DNA of 64,000 bases, taken from the NCBI RefSeq assembly GCF_002055535.1, contig NZ_LN831034.1, positions 1,116,001 to 1,180,000 on the forward strand, read 5' to 3'. The DNA comes from Streptococcus pyogenes (GTDB taxonomy: Bacteria > Bacillota > Bacilli > Lactobacillales > Streptococcaceae). Position 1 is the first letter of the stretch. The number at the start of each line of letters is the position of its first letter. A program made the position numbers and the translations under genes. Below are positions 27,840-40,436 of the stretch, piece after piece. Below the pieces are notes generated by a model, which saw nothing but the letters and a program-made list of their open reading frames with translations, was not told the DNA's origin and ran no database searches.

Positions 27840-29060
27840 CTAACGCAATTGTTGGTAGCGTTCTGCTTTTAACTGACCAATAGACCACATGGCTCCAAAA
27901 CTAATCACATACAGAGAAGCTAGGAAAATCATGACCATTGAAATACCTGAGGCATCTAAAATACTACCAATAGCAACGGACGAAAATCCTCCTAGAGCAC
28001 GGCCAACATTCAAAATAACATTATTAGCCGTGGATCGAATGTGATGGGGATAAAGTCTGGTAATCATAGCCCCGTAGCCAGCAAACATCCCATTGACAAA
28101 AAAACCGACAATAGCACCTCCAATAACCATACTCGCCATGGAATTGGCAAATTGAAAAAGGTAAACACAAATAGATGATGCTAATAAAAAGAGGGAATAA
28201 ATCAGACGTGGACCAAAGCAATCTAAAAGCTGACCAAAATACAGCATCCCCAAACACATGCCGACAATAGTAGCCACCATCCACAAGGACGAACTTTTTA
28301 CTGAAAGGTTTAAGCTTGTTTGAATAATGGTTGGCAACCAATTCATCATTCCAAAATAGCCCGCAATCTGCACAGTCGTCATGACCATTAAAGCAAGGGT
28401 TTGAGCTGTTAAGGATTTTGTTTTGAATAGTTCATTGATTTTAATTGGTTGACTGCATTCTTCCTCCTCTTGCCCATAATGATCCCAAATTTTTTGGTCA
28501 TCTATGGCTAAAGTCATCCAAATCACCAAGAGAATCGGAAGTAATCCAAAGAGAAAAAGGCCACGCCAGCCTAGACTTGGAGCCAGCCACCCTGCTAAAA
28601 GAGCCGAACTAATAGAGCCAAGCTGGCCAGCAATACCATTTAAAGAAGACATCCGACCCATTTTTTCTGGTGGTACAATCCCTGCCATTATGGCAATGGC
28701 TACACCGTACTCACCTCCAACTCCTATGCCAGCAATAAATCGCATCAGGTACAGGTAGGGCAAAGACTGGGTAAAATAAATTAATCCTGTTGCTACTGAA
28801 AACAGTAAAATCGTCCATTTAAAGACCTTAAACTTGTGGTGCCTATCAGCCAGCAACCCGAATAAGAGGCCTCCCACCAACATTCCTAAATTGGTAATGG
28901 TCGCAATCCAGCCACCCTGAGTGCCACTAAGACCCAAGTCTGTCATAATGGAAGACATGGAAAAGGCAAGAAACATGACATTCAAGTCATCCGTTCCTGA
29001 AGCTGCAATAGCTGCCACTAAAGCTCGCTTATTTGTGGTGTCCAATGATAATGTTGACAT
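27840..29060 (-). CDS. MFS transporter
   Basis: A 406-residue major-facilitator protein with 12 hydrophobic segments. GLLADRHHKFKVF between TM2 and TM3 is the family A-motif, and RFIAGIGVGGEYG is typical of the sialate/aromatic-acid:H+ symporter and sugar-porter branches. The cytoplasmic middle loop is acidic (GQEEEECSQ). GAAGGAGA is the ribosome site. A strong promoter 200 nt upstream is followed by a terminator, so expression may be set by attenuation. The substrate cannot be read from the sequence. Confidence 0.85.
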   Translation of the reverse strand: MSTLSLDTTNKRALVAAIAASGTDDLNVMFLAFSMSSIMTDLGLSGTQGGWIATITNLGMLVGGLLFGLLADRHHKFKVFKWTILLFSVATGLIYFTQSLPYLYLMRFIAGIGVGGEYGVAIAIMAGIVPPEKMGRMSSLNGIAGQLGSISSALLAGWLAPSLGWRGLFLFGLLPILLVIWMTLAIDDQKIWDHYGQEEEECSQPIKINELFKTKSLTAQTLALMVMTTVQIAGYFGMMNWLPTIIQTSLNLSVKSSSLWMVATIVGMCLGMLYFGQLLDCFGPRLIYSLFLLASSICVYLFQFANSMASMVIGGAIVGFFVNGMFAGYGAMITRLYPHHIRSTANNVILNVGRALGGFSSVAIGSILDASGISMVMIFLASLYVISFGAMWSIGQLKAERYQQLR

Positions 29061-29129
29061 AATTGTCTCCTTCTTAATAGTAGCTCACTGACTACCTTAA
29101 TTAATTGAATACCCTTTGTCCAAAGGTCA

Positions 29130-29151
29130 AAAAAAGACTTGGAAACAAGTC
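29130..29151 (-). terminator. Intrinsic terminator inside the MFS leader
   Basis: GACTTG-TTTC-CAAGTC followed by seven T on the reverse strand, 70 nt before the MFS start codon. Confidence 0.65.
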
Positions 29152-29256
29152 CGCAAGTCCATCAAAGTTCACTAAATAATAAGAGATGACAAAAAAACTC
29201 TCTTTACTGTTAAGACTTTCATGCTTCACGGAACATGTTTAAAGTAGTATTTAATT
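29130..29256 (-). ncRNA. Attenuated leader or small RNA upstream of the MFS gene
   Basis: A strong promoter at 29263-29291 would start a transcript near 29256 that meets an intrinsic terminator at 29130-29151 after about 125 nt. Within it CATG...CATG and AGAGAG...TCTCT arms can fold. The first of two GGACTTG/GACTTG copies could compete with the second for CAAGTC, which would give an antiterminator. It is either a regulated 5' leader of the MFS gene or a free small RNA. I do not recognise a known riboswitch class. Confidence 0.45.
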
Positions 29257-29262
29257 GTTACT

Positions 29263-29291
29263 AGTATAGTAAAGCTCATTTTAATTGTCAA
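29263..29291 (-). promoter_or_regulatory. Strong promoter upstream of the MFS gene
   Basis: A consensus TTGACA (-35, 29286-29291) and TATACT (-10, 29263-29268) separated by 17 bp on the reverse strand. Confidence 0.8.
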
Positions 29292-29405
29292 GTTCTTTTG
29301 AACATAGCGGATACATTTTTCTTCTAAGAACCAAGCCTAAGTTTTTTTAAAAAGTCACAAAATGAGGTATCCCTGCAAAAAACCTTTTCTTTCTTGGAAT
29401 TTCTT

Positions 29406-29414
29406 TGTTATAAT
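29406..29414 (+). promoter_or_regulatory. Extended -10 promoter of the DUF1846 gene
   Basis: TGT-TATAAT ends 19 nt before the ATG at 29434, leaving a short leader that contains the AGAGGTG ribosome site. Confidence 0.55.
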
Positions 29415-29433
29415 GCTTTACAGAGGTGAAAAA

Positions 29434-30918
29434 ATGAAGACTATTGCTTTTGATTCTAACAAGTATTTAAACTTGCAAAGAGATCATATTTTAGAACGTA
29501 TCAGCCAATTTGATGGCAAGCTTTACATGGAATTTGGTGGTAAAATGTTAGAAGATTACCATGCTGCCCGTGTGCTTCCTGGCTATGAACCTGACAATAA
29601 GATTAAATTACTCAAAGAGCTCAAAGAACAAGTCGAAATTGTAATTGCCATTAACGCTAATAATATTGAACATTCTAAAGCGCGTGGTGATTTAGGCATT
29701 TCTTATGACCAAGAAGTCTTTCGCTTAATTGACAAATTTAACACGTTAGATATTTACGTAGGTTCTGTCGTTATTACTCAATACAATAACCAACCCGCTG
29801 CAGATGCCTTTCGCAAGCAACTCGAAAAAAATGGCATTGCTTCTTACCTGCATTATCCTATCAAGGGCTACCCGACAGATATTAATCATATTATCTCATC
29901 TGAGGGGATGGGGAAAAATAATTACATCAAAACGAGTCGTAACCTTATCGTTGTTACAGCACCAGGCCCTGGGTCTGGAAAATTAGCCACTTGCATGTCC
30001 CAAATGTATCACGACCAAATCAATGGGGTTAAGTCTGGCTATGCTAAATTTGAAACCTTCCCAGTTTGGAATCTTCCTCTTCATCACCCTGTCAATCTGG
30101 CTTATGAGGCAGCCACGGCAGACCTAGATGATGTGAATATGATTGACCCCTTCCATTTGGAAACTTATGGCAAAACGGCCGTTAATTACAACCGTGATAT
30201 CGAGGTCTTTCCTGTCTTAAATCGGACCTTCGAGCGTATTTTGAGCAAGTCTCCTTATGCCTCACCAACCGATATGGGTGTTAACATGGTTGGTTTTTCT
30301 ATCGTCAATGAAGAAGCTGCTATCGAAGCTTCTAAACAAGAAATCATCCGTCGTTATTACCAAACCCTCGTGGATTTCAAGGCAGAGCGAGTCACAGAAT
30401 CTGCTGTCAAAAAAATTGAGCTCTTGATGAATGATATCGGTGTCACCCCTGACGATCGTCACGTTACTGTAGCTGCTCATCAAAAAGCAGAGCAAACAGG
30501 CCAACCTGCCCTTGCTCTCCAACTACCAAATGGGCAGATTGTGACAGGTAAAACATCTGAACTCTTTGGACCAACTGCAGCTGTTATCATCAATGCGATT
30601 AAAACCTTGGCAAAGATTGATAAAACCACTCATTTGATTGAACCCGAATACGTGAAACCTATTCAAGGCCTCAAAGTGAACCACTTAGGCAGTCACAATC
30701 CGCGGCTTCATTCCAATGAAATTCTGATTGCGTTGGCCATTACTGCTATGACTAGTGAAGAAGCTAATCTAGCCATGAAAGAACTTGGCAATTTGAAAGG
30801 TAGCGAAGCCCATTCTACCGTTATCTTAACCGAAGAAGATAAAAATGTACTCCGAAAACTTGGGGTAAATATTACCTTTGACCCTGTTTACCAACATCAC
30901 AAACTTTACCGTAAATAA
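29434..30918 (+). CDS. DUF1846 (UPF0371) family protein
   Basis: A 494-residue cytoplasmic protein of the DUF1846 family, found in many Firmicutes. The segment [15 protein letters not shown] looks like a nucleotide-binding loop, and the first 200 residues suggest an ATP-dependent enzyme fold; the biochemical role is not established to my knowledge. I start at 29434, with AGAGG upstream; the frame extends 24 codons further up but that part contains the promoter. The gene is monocistronic, closed by a strong terminator. Confidence 0.88.
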   Translation: MKTIAFDSNKYLNLQRDHILERISQFDGKLYMEFGGKMLEDYHAARVLPGYEPDNKIKLLKELKEQVEIVIAINANNIEHSKARGDLGISYDQEVFRLIDKFNTLDIYVGSVVITQYNNQPAADAFRKQLEKNGIASYLHYPIKGYPTDINHIISSEGMGKNNYIKTSRNLIVVTAPGPGSGKLATCMSQMYHDQINGVKSGYAKFETFPVWNLPLHHPVNLAYEAATADLDDVNMIDPFHLETYGKTAVNYNRDIEVFPVLNRTFERILSKSPYASPTDMGVNMVGFSIVNEEAAIEASKQEIIRRYYQTLVDFKAERVTESAVKKIELLMNDIGVTPDDRHVTVAAHQKAEQTGQPALALQLPNGQIVTGKTSELFGPTAAVIINAIKTLAKIDKTTHLIEPEYVKPIQGLKVNHLGSHNPRLHSNEILIALAITAMTSEEANLAMKELGNLKGSEAHSTVILTEEDKNVLRKLGVNITFDPVYQHHKLYRK

Positions 30919-30967
30919 ACCATAACCACCCGTCTAACGGGTGATTTATGGTATCTCTCAATAAAGG

Positions 30968-31004
30968 AAAAAAGTCCCAATTCTCAGAGAGTTGGGACTT
31001 TTTT
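30968..31004. terminator. Bidirectional terminator
   Basis: AAAAAAGTCCCAA pairs with TTGGGACTTTTTT (13 bp), between the DUF1846 gene and the convergent thioesterase gene. Confidence 0.88.
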
Positions 31005-31024
31005 AGCCTTCTATGATTCATTAA

Positions 31025-31426
31025 TCACCCGTTATGACGTCGGCCAGTCACAAACATGGTCAAGCTTGTTTTTGTTAGAAGAGCTCCTGTTTGGTTATGA
31101 ATCGTCACATCAACCACCTGCGTGGTTCGACCTCCATGAACCAATCGACCTTCAACCATCAGCTTGTCTCCCTTGTGCCCTGCTTTTAAATAGTTAGCAT
31201 TGGCCTGTAAGGTGACAGATTCTACGCCAGTAGTTCTAGCAACCAAACCACCTACTTGATCACATAGAGTGAAAAGATAACCACCATGGGCATTCCCATA
31301 ATAATTCAAAGCCGTCTCAGTCACTTCAGTACTTAAAATAAGGTGTCCTTTTTCAGCAAGTTCAATTTGGTAATTATCAAAAATACTAATAACATTTAAG
31401 GTCATCTCTTGTGTTAAATCTGACAT
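31025..31426 (-). CDS. PaaI-family hot-dog thioesterase
   Basis: A 133-residue acyl-CoA thioesterase-like protein. NYYGNAHGGYLFTLCDQVGG carries the conserved Asn/His-Gly-Gly of the PaaI family and the following Asp acts as the base. In this family the enzymes hydrolyse aromatic or medium-chain acyl-CoA. The gene follows the broken phosphorylase and RlmCD genes on the same strand with an 84-nt gap. Confidence 0.85.
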   Translation of the reverse strand: MSDLTQEMTLNVISIFDNYQIELAEKGHLILSTEVTETALNYYGNAHGGYLFTLCDQVGGLVARTTGVESVTLQANANYLKAGHKGDKLMVEGRLVHGGRTTQVVDVTIHNQTGALLTKTSLTMFVTGRRHNG

Positions 31427-31510
31427 TGTTTTTCTCTTTTCTAAGCTTAGTCTAAAAGCAATACAAGCCTCATTATACTACAAATAGGAACAGAAGGCAG
31501 AGCTCATGTT

Positions 31511-32289
31511 TCAAAAATCAGTAGCCTTTCCATCCTTTTCTAGCGTATTGAGCACTTCCAAGCATAAATGGAGCGCAAAACTAAAGGAATCAGCGCCCCA
31601 GTTGCGTTGATCGTAAACCTCTACATCTGCTAGAGTATCTGCTGTAAATAAGAGTTGCCCCCAAAGGATGCCTCTTAATTGAGCTACTGCTGCTAAGGCA
31701 GAACATTCCATCTCAACAACCGAACACCCTTCTTCCTGGCGATAAGCCACTTTTTCTTTGGTTTCTCGGTAAAAACCATCTGTTGACCAGGTGATGACCT
31801 CTTGATAAGCTAACCCCTGTGCTAAAAGCGTTTTCTCAATCAGTCTAAGCATCTTAGGATCAATATCAATATAACGAGATGGTGCCACGTAATGATAACT
31901 TGTTCCTTCATCTCGCAAAGCCTTAACTGGCACTAAAAAACGGTTTTCTGCGATAGGAACCAAAACGCCACAGGTTCCTGTACTGATCATTTCTTTAACC
32001 CCATAACCAATCAGCCAGTCCATGAATTGCGCCGCAGGAGCTGAGCCAACGGGAGCTTGAGCTAGGCAAATGTCTTGGCCTTTATAAGATATCTGATAAA
32101 CAGGGTAAACCTTTGTGGCTGAAATGAATTCTGCTACTTTTTTACCTTGATGGTCTAAAGCAAAAGCTTCAATCTCGTCTTCTAAGAAAGCATAGACACA
32201 CTTAGCTGGAAGCTAAATAGCTAGATAATGACGGCTGATGGATTACTATCACATTCTAAAAGGGGAATCTCGTGTTTGGTAATAGGCAT
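31511..32289 (-). pseudogene. Nucleoside phosphorylase (uridine phosphorylase-like), frameshifted
   Basis: A good start (ATG 32289 with AAGGAG) opens MPITKHEIPLLECDSNPSAVII and stops at TAG after 22 codons. The remaining protein continues in another frame, which itself has a TAG just upstream of LPAKCVYAFLEDE, and then runs to 31511; the phosphorylase motifs GTCGVLVP, YHYVAPSRY and VVEMECSALAAVA follow. So there is at least one frameshift and one stop near 32213-32225. Total span 779 nt fits an intact gene of about 260 codons. A restart at the Met at 32023 would lack the first third. Probably inactive. Confidence 0.8.
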
Positions 32290-32327
32290 TCGTTTCTCCT
32301 TATTTTTGTCATGTGGAGGCAGCTACC

Positions 32328-33719
<1,392 letters not shown>

Positions 33720-33721
33720 TC

Positions 33722-33750
33722 AAAAAAGAAGAGCAACTTTAGTTACTCTC
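33722..33750 (-). terminator. Terminator after the LCP gene
   Basis: GAGAGTAAC and GTTGCTCTTC pair (one G-T) and are followed by six T on the reverse strand. Confidence 0.65.
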
Positions 33751-33751
33751 C

Positions 33752-33760
33752 ATTATACCA
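33752..33760 (-). promoter_or_regulatory. Possible extended -10 for rlmCD, overlapping the LCP terminator
   Basis: TGG-TATAAT lies just before the terminator stem, so a transcript for rlmCD would start within the stem and not be stopped by it. Confidence 0.4.
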
Positions 33761-33764
33761 TATC

Positions 33765-35216
33765 TTAGCGCAGACCTAATTTGGCTAACGTTTTCTGATA
33801 CTTATCAAAATCTATGTAAAGGGCTTGTCCTCCATACATATCGTATTCGTCAACCCAATCCCCATTTTCTGGGATGGTCACGTGCTCAACTCCATTTTTC
33901 CCACTTCCTAAAACAGAAACACCATTTTTAACAACAAATGGGAAAGAAACATTGGTCGAAGTCAGCGCATAGATTTTACCAATAGCCGCAGACCCTGTAA
34001 AGAGTTTAGTTGGGTCTTTGATTTGGGACATAACAGCTGACATAACCTGTTGCTGCCGGACGGTTCGTCCGAAATCTCCTTCGTCATCTTTACGGAAACG
34101 AGCATAGTTGAGCAAGGTTCTACCATCCATGCGTTGTTCTCCAACTTCGATGGTTTGGTTGGGAACAACCCCATTTTTCATTCGCAAGTCATCTGGAACT
34201 TCTACGGAGTCAACAGCTACACCACCTACTGTCGCAAATTTGGCATCAATCTTAACACCATTTGGAAACAAGGTGTCAATAGCTTCTGCAAATGTTTCAA
34301 AATCTACCATCACATAATACTTAATGTCGATATCAAAATTATGTTTTAAGGCCCGTCGAACGTACTCTGCTCCGTGGTGATCTTCTTGCTCTCCAAGATT
34401 AAATGCACTATTTAATTTAAGATCATACGAATTATCATTATAACTGTATCCTGGAATGTTAATCAAAGTGTCACGCATAAAAGAGACCATTTTTATTTTT
34501 TTAGCATGGTTGCCGACATTGACAACCATAATGGTATCTGTGCGAGCATCTGTAGAACCTTGAGTAACTCGTTGGTCAGAACCCAAAATCAGAATGTTCG
34601 TACCATCTTGAGTTTCTTGACCATCAAAAGCTTGGGAAACAGCTGGTTTGTAATTAGCTTTATTAGTAGAAATATCAAAAACCCCTTTTGCAAACATCAA
34701 CCCTAACCCCATAAGCACAGTCATTAGCAATAAGCCAAGAATGTTAAAAAACCATTTCATACATCCTTTTTTCTTATGCTTCCTTTTTTGAGATCTAGGA
34801 AGAGCACAACGAGCAACAGACTCTGTTAAAAAAGCATCGTCTTCATCAATAGGCTGCGGAGCATCTATAGGTCTACGAGCTGTAAGTTTTGTTTTTTTGT
34901 TTAAATATCTGTCTTCTTTAGGATATATCGGTAAACCATATGGAACAAAAGAAGAGTCATGATTGACGTCATCATCTTCTAGTAAATCATTTGGTGAGTA
35001 GTCGTTATAGTAGTCATCTTCAAAGTAAGGTTCTTGCCGTTTTGACTTCCTATAATGCTGCTTAGAAGGAGCATAAGCTCGACCAATTTCCAATTTAGAT
35101 TTTAAAAAAGCAAACTCTTTTTTTTCATTCTCACTAAGGTAACTCAAATTCCTTAGGAGATAAAAATAACGTAATTCTTCATGGTGACTAAGGCCACCCA
35201 TGGGGTATTTTGTCAT
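33765..35216 (-). CDS. psr: LytR-CpsA-Psr (LCP) family cell-wall protein
   Basis: A 483-residue LCP protein with an unusually long, acidic and tyrosine-rich cytoplasmic N-terminal region (1-150, with DDYYNDYSPNDLLEDDD), a membrane helix (about 154-177) and the extracellular LCP domain. TNILILGSDQR, FMRDTLINIPGY and the Arg/Asp-rich NYARFRKDDEGDFGR are the pyrophosphate-lipid-binding motifs. LCP enzymes attach teichoic acids or polysaccharides to peptidoglycan. A possible -10 (TATAAT, 35265-35270) with AGGACA 17 bp upstream precedes it. It follows aroK by 207 nt. Confidence 0.92.
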   Translation of the reverse strand: MTKYPMGGLSHHEELRYFYLLRNLSYLSENEKKEFAFLKSKLEIGRAYAPSKQHYRKSKRQEPYFEDDYYNDYSPNDLLEDDDVNHDSSFVPYGLPIYPKEDRYLNKKTKLTARRPIDAPQPIDEDDAFLTESVARCALPRSQKRKHKKKGCMKWFFNILGLLLMTVLMGLGLMFAKGVFDISTNKANYKPAVSQAFDGQETQDGTNILILGSDQRVTQGSTDARTDTIMVVNVGNHAKKIKMVSFMRDTLINIPGYSYNDNSYDLKLNSAFNLGEQEDHHGAEYVRRALKHNFDIDIKYYVMVDFETFAEAIDTLFPNGVKIDAKFATVGGVAVDSVEVPDDLRMKNGVVPNQTIEVGEQRMDGRTLLNYARFRKDDEGDFGRTVRQQQVMSAVMSQIKDPTKLFTGSAAIGKIYALTSTNVSFPFVVKNGVSVLGSGKNGVEHVTIPENGDWVDEYDMYGGQALYIDFDKYQKTLAKLGLR

Positions 35217-35423
35217 ATCTTATCATCTCTTAGTATTACAATTGCACTTTTAACGAATACTACCATTATAACCTATATTAGCCAGATTGTCCTCTCAAAA
35301 TTTTAATCATTATAGAATAATCAAGATTATTTCCTAATATTTAATAAAGCCAACTTGCCATAAGAAGTGCTTTAGACAGATACCTGTTTAAAACCATAAA
35401 TATCAGATTACGACAATGACCTA

Positions 35424-37215
<1,792 letters not shown>

Positions 37216-37301
37216 CTAAGATCAATGATTTTCTATTCATCCTCATAAAAAATGAAGCAAGAAAATAGTTTCTCACTCCACGACTTATTATCTTTTTTGT
37301 A

Positions 37302-38267
37302 TCAATCAGTGTGACTATCTTCGATAGACTGTGAAGGAGATAGATCTGAATCATTCCCAAGTGTTTTTTTAAGGATAGCGATCATATCACCACTACGACC
37401 TTCTAATTTCCCCAAGGACATTTCTTGATAGGTCGCATTAAATATAGCTCCTAAAATCAGGATTCTTGCTAAGAAAATAAACCATAGCATGATGATAAAA
37501 ATCATAACTGAACCAAACATTTTAATATCTACCATCCGCTCAACATTATACACAACGTAATTGCCAACCAGATTACTCAAAAATGTCATCACAAAAGATG
37601 TAAATAGGGTTCCTGGTAAAATGTAGCGAATTTTTTTAATCTTAACATTGGGTAATAAAAAATATAGTAGCATCAAGCCAACAAAAATAATCAAAACTGT
37701 AATAGGTTGAATGAGGAGCAAGAAAATCGTTGTGATATTATCACTCAAATGGTAATGCTTATCCAGCACTTGAATAGCAGCTTTAGAAAATATTGAAAAG
37801 ATTAAGGCAAAGGCTAATAAAAATAAAATAATTAAACTGGTCAACAAACCAACCAAGTGTCCGATAAAGAAATCTCGATGCTGAGAAGCGCCATAGGCTT
37901 TATTAATAGCTTTTTGTAGCGATGTCAAACTTCGAGACATTGTCCATAATCCTGTCAAAGTCGCTACTCCCAAAACACTTCCAGACGGTTTAGAGAAAAT
38001 ATTTTCTACAATTGCAGAAGCCGGTCTAAAAATATCTTTAGGCAAATTTTGCTTCATTAAACGTAACAAATCAGCAATATCAATATTGAGGTAAGGAAAA
38101 ATATTGGCTGCAATAACAATTAATGGAAAGGCCGTTAAGATAAGGTAATACGCAACCGCAATGGCAGATAAATCCATTTCTGCACTTTGTAAATGCCTCA
38201 TAAAGACTTGAATGGGTTCATACTGCCACTTGGACAGTACCTTATCAAACCATTTTTTTTCTGCCAT
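37302..38267 (-). CDS. YihY/BrkB-family membrane protein
   Basis: A 321-residue protein with six hydrophobic segments, of the UPF0761/BrkB type (MDLSAIAVAYYLILTAFPL is the family signature in TM1). Once called ribonuclease BN in error; suggested roles include transport of virulence or cell-envelope material. The cytoplasmic tail is polar. It starts 2 nt after the map stop, so the two are co-translated. Confidence 0.85.
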   Translation of the reverse strand: MAEKKWFDKVLSKWQYEPIQVFMRHLQSAEMDLSAIAVAYYLILTAFPLIVIAANIFPYLNIDIADLLRLMKQNLPKDIFRPASAIVENIFSKPSGSVLGVATLTGLWTMSRSLTSLQKAINKAYGASQHRDFFIGHLVGLLTSLIILFLLAFALIFSIFSKAAIQVLDKHYHLSDNITTIFLLLIQPITVLIIFVGLMLLYFLLPNVKIKKIRYILPGTLFTSFVMTFLSNLVGNYVVYNVERMVDIKMFGSVMIFIIMLWFIFLARILILGAIFNATYQEMSLGKLEGRSGDMIAILKKTLGNDSDLSPSQSIEDSHTD

Positions 38268-38268
38268 T

Positions 38269-39129
38269 TTAGTAAGTTCTTTCTTCTCCTTGACTTGTTA
38301 AAATAACGGGACCATCTTTAGTAATCACAAATTGGTGTTCGTATTGGCAAGATAAACCACCATCTAGGGTTTTATGAGCCCAACCTGTCTTGATGTCGGT
38401 ATCAATTTCCCAAGTTCCTGTATTAATCATTGGCTCAACAGTCAAGACCATGCCTTCTTTTAGACGAAGTCCACGACCTGCTGTTCCATAGTTTGGTACC
38501 ATTGGCTCTTCATGCATTGTAGGACCAACACCGTGACCAACAAGATCACGCACGACACCATAACCGAAGCTTTCAGCGTATTCTTGAACAGCTGCGCCAA
38601 TATCACCAATACGATTGCCAATTACTGCTTTTTCAATACCACGGTACATGGCTTCTTTGGTGACATCCATTAATTGCTTTATTTCGTCAGACGGTGTTCC
38701 AACAGCATAAGCCCAACAAGAGTCAGCTAAACCACCGGTATAAGATCCTGTCCATTTCTTCATCTCAGGTACGTTATCAAAATCTAAAGCTGCTACATCA
38801 ACAATTGATTTATCCAAAGGCTCACTGAGTACCATGTCAACTTTAAGCAAATCCCCTTCTTTCAGAATGTAATGACGGGGAAAGGCATGTGCTACTTCGT
38901 CATTTAGACCACAACAGGTCGCATAAGGATAGTCCATCATGTGACCATCAACCCCTATTTGCAAAGGAAGAACGTTGTCTTCTTTACAACGGCGACGAAC
39001 ATATGCTTCCACTTCCCACATATCCACACCAGGCTTAATAATATCCCTTAAGCCAATATGGATACCTGCTAAGAAGTCTCCTGCTCTATCCATCGCTTCT
39101 ATTTCACGGGCTGATTTTAATGTTATCAT
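38269..39129 (-). CDS. map: Methionine aminopeptidase type I
   Basis: A 286-residue pita-bread-fold enzyme removing the initiator Met. Metal ligands can be placed in KVDMVLSEP, DVAALDF, GHGVGPTMHEEP, TVEPMI and YEHQFVIT. Compared with the 250-residue E. coli form it has an insertion of about 30 residues around MKKWTGSYTGGLADSCWAYAV, as usual in streptococci. It is followed immediately by the BrkB-like gene and preceded by the CBS regulator gene (15 nt). Confidence 0.95.
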   Translation of the reverse strand: MITLKSAREIEAMDRAGDFLAGIHIGLRDIIKPGVDMWEVEAYVRRRCKEDNVLPLQIGVDGHMMDYPYATCCGLNDEVAHAFPRHYILKEGDLLKVDMVLSEPLDKSIVDVAALDFDNVPEMKKWTGSYTGGLADSCWAYAVGTPSDEIKQLMDVTKEAMYRGIEKAVIGNRIGDIGAAVQEYAESFGYGVVRDLVGHGVGPTMHEEPMVPNYGTAGRGLRLKEGMVLTVEPMINTGTWEIDTDIKTGWAHKTLDGGLSCQYEHQFVITKDGPVILTSQGEERTY

Positions 39130-39144
39130 TGTTTTGTTACTCCT

Positions 39145-40428
39145 CTAATTTATTTTCGTTGTAATAATAGCTTTAGCAATCACTTGATCATCCACAAAAA
39201 TTTCAATATCAATGGTGCTGCTTCGTCTATTTTCAGTAATGATTTTAGGATATATTTTTAATTCATCCTCAATTTGAATAGCATGTAAAAAGTATACCAT
39301 CATTTGTTCGATAATGATATTTTTTTGGTGCTTTTTCGTGAGGGCTCTGATACTAATTTCCTTTAAGAACTCTGAAATAACACCGTTTGACATGTTACCA
39401 GCACTATCAATCATTGTTGGCTCAACTACTACTTGATAATAATCAACCGTTTCTTCAAGGTTAGAAAGTATTTGCTCACTATAAGTATAGGGGTTATTTG
39501 GTTGGTGATTTGGCAAATTTTCCATTGCTTGTCTACGAGTAATCATACCAAGTAAATTGTTTTCTTCGTCAGTGACAGGTAACATGTTTAAATCTTCAAA
39601 GATCATTTTCTGGCTAATATTAGCAAGACTAGTATTTGGTCTAGCCGTTATTGGATTTTTAGACATGACCTTGGTAAGCTTAGTTGTTGGCAACTGATCC
39701 ACCACATCACGCATACTAACTACACCAATCACTTTTCTTTTATAATCTAATACAGGAAACCTGACTTGTCGTGTTTTTTTTATTAATGTATTGAATTCTT
39801 CAACAGAGCTGTCTTCGCAAAGGTAACCATAATCTGTAATAGGTATCATTACCTGTTCAACTGTTTTGAGATCTGTTTTAATACGAATATTAGATAGCGC
39901 GTGATTAATCATTGTTGCCACAGTAAAGGTATCATAATGAGTTACCATAACTGGGATTCGTTGGTTATTTGCCATTTCAATAACACGTTTGGATACTGGA
40001 AATCCGCCCGTCACCAAAATGGCATTATGGTTTTCAAGAGCTAAGAGTTGAATCGTTTCACGATCCCCAACTATTAATAACCCTCCTTTGACCAAGTAAC
40101 GACGAATATTTTGTTGAGTCATAGCACCAATTGAAAACCTACTAAATTCATGTCCTAAACCAGCATGTCCCGCTAGCACTTCCGAATCACTGATCCGAGC
40201 AATTTCGGAATAGGTCAGACGGTCAATACGAACCCGTCCTTTTTTTTCAATACGAACAGTTCCACTTCTTGGTTTGGTTTCGACAATACCTCGATTTTCT
40301 GCCTCTTTAATAGCACGGTAGGCTGTTCCATCGCTTACTTTTAAGTGGTTTGAAATGCTTCTAACACTCACTTTTTTACCAATAGCAAGTTTTTCTAAAT
40401 AATCTAAAATATCTTGATGTTTGCTCAT
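39145..40428 (-). CDS. CBS/DRTGG-domain regulator (YtoI-like)
   Basis: A 427-residue multi-domain protein: winged HTH (about 1-60, ISNHLKVSDGTAYRAIKEAE), DRTGG domain (about 70-180), a CBS pair (about 190-305, with VVSMRDVVDQ and MITRRQAMEN) and a C-terminal hot-dog-like domain. This order is that of Bacillus YtoI. CBS and DRTGG domains bind adenine nucleotides, so it may read energy state; no targets are known to me. I choose ATG 40428 with AGGTGA 9 nt upstream over a GTG four codons earlier that overlaps the previous gene. Confidence 0.85.
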   Translation of the reverse strand: MSKHQDILDYLEKLAIGKKVSVRSISNHLKVSDGTAYRAIKEAENRGIVETKPRSGTVRIEKKGRVRIDRLTYSEIARISDSEVLAGHAGLGHEFSRFSIGAMTQQNIRRYLVKGGLLIVGDRETIQLLALENHNAILVTGGFPVSKRVIEMANNQRIPVMVTHYDTFTVATMINHALSNIRIKTDLKTVEQVMIPITDYGYLCEDSSVEEFNTLIKKTRQVRFPVLDYKRKVIGVVSMRDVVDQLPTTKLTKVMSKNPITARPNTSLANISQKMIFEDLNMLPVTDEENNLLGMITRRQAMENLPNHQPNNPYTYSEQILSNLEETVDYYQVVVEPTMIDSAGNMSNGVISEFLKEISIRALTKKHQKNIIIEQMMVYFLHAIQIEDELKIYPKIITENRRSSTIDIEIFVDDQVIAKAIITTKIN

Positions 40429-40436
40429 AATGATTA

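Noticed and set aside
29130..29256. SAM, TPP, FMN or purine riboswitch
   Set aside because: None of the core motifs I know for these classes is present in the leader.
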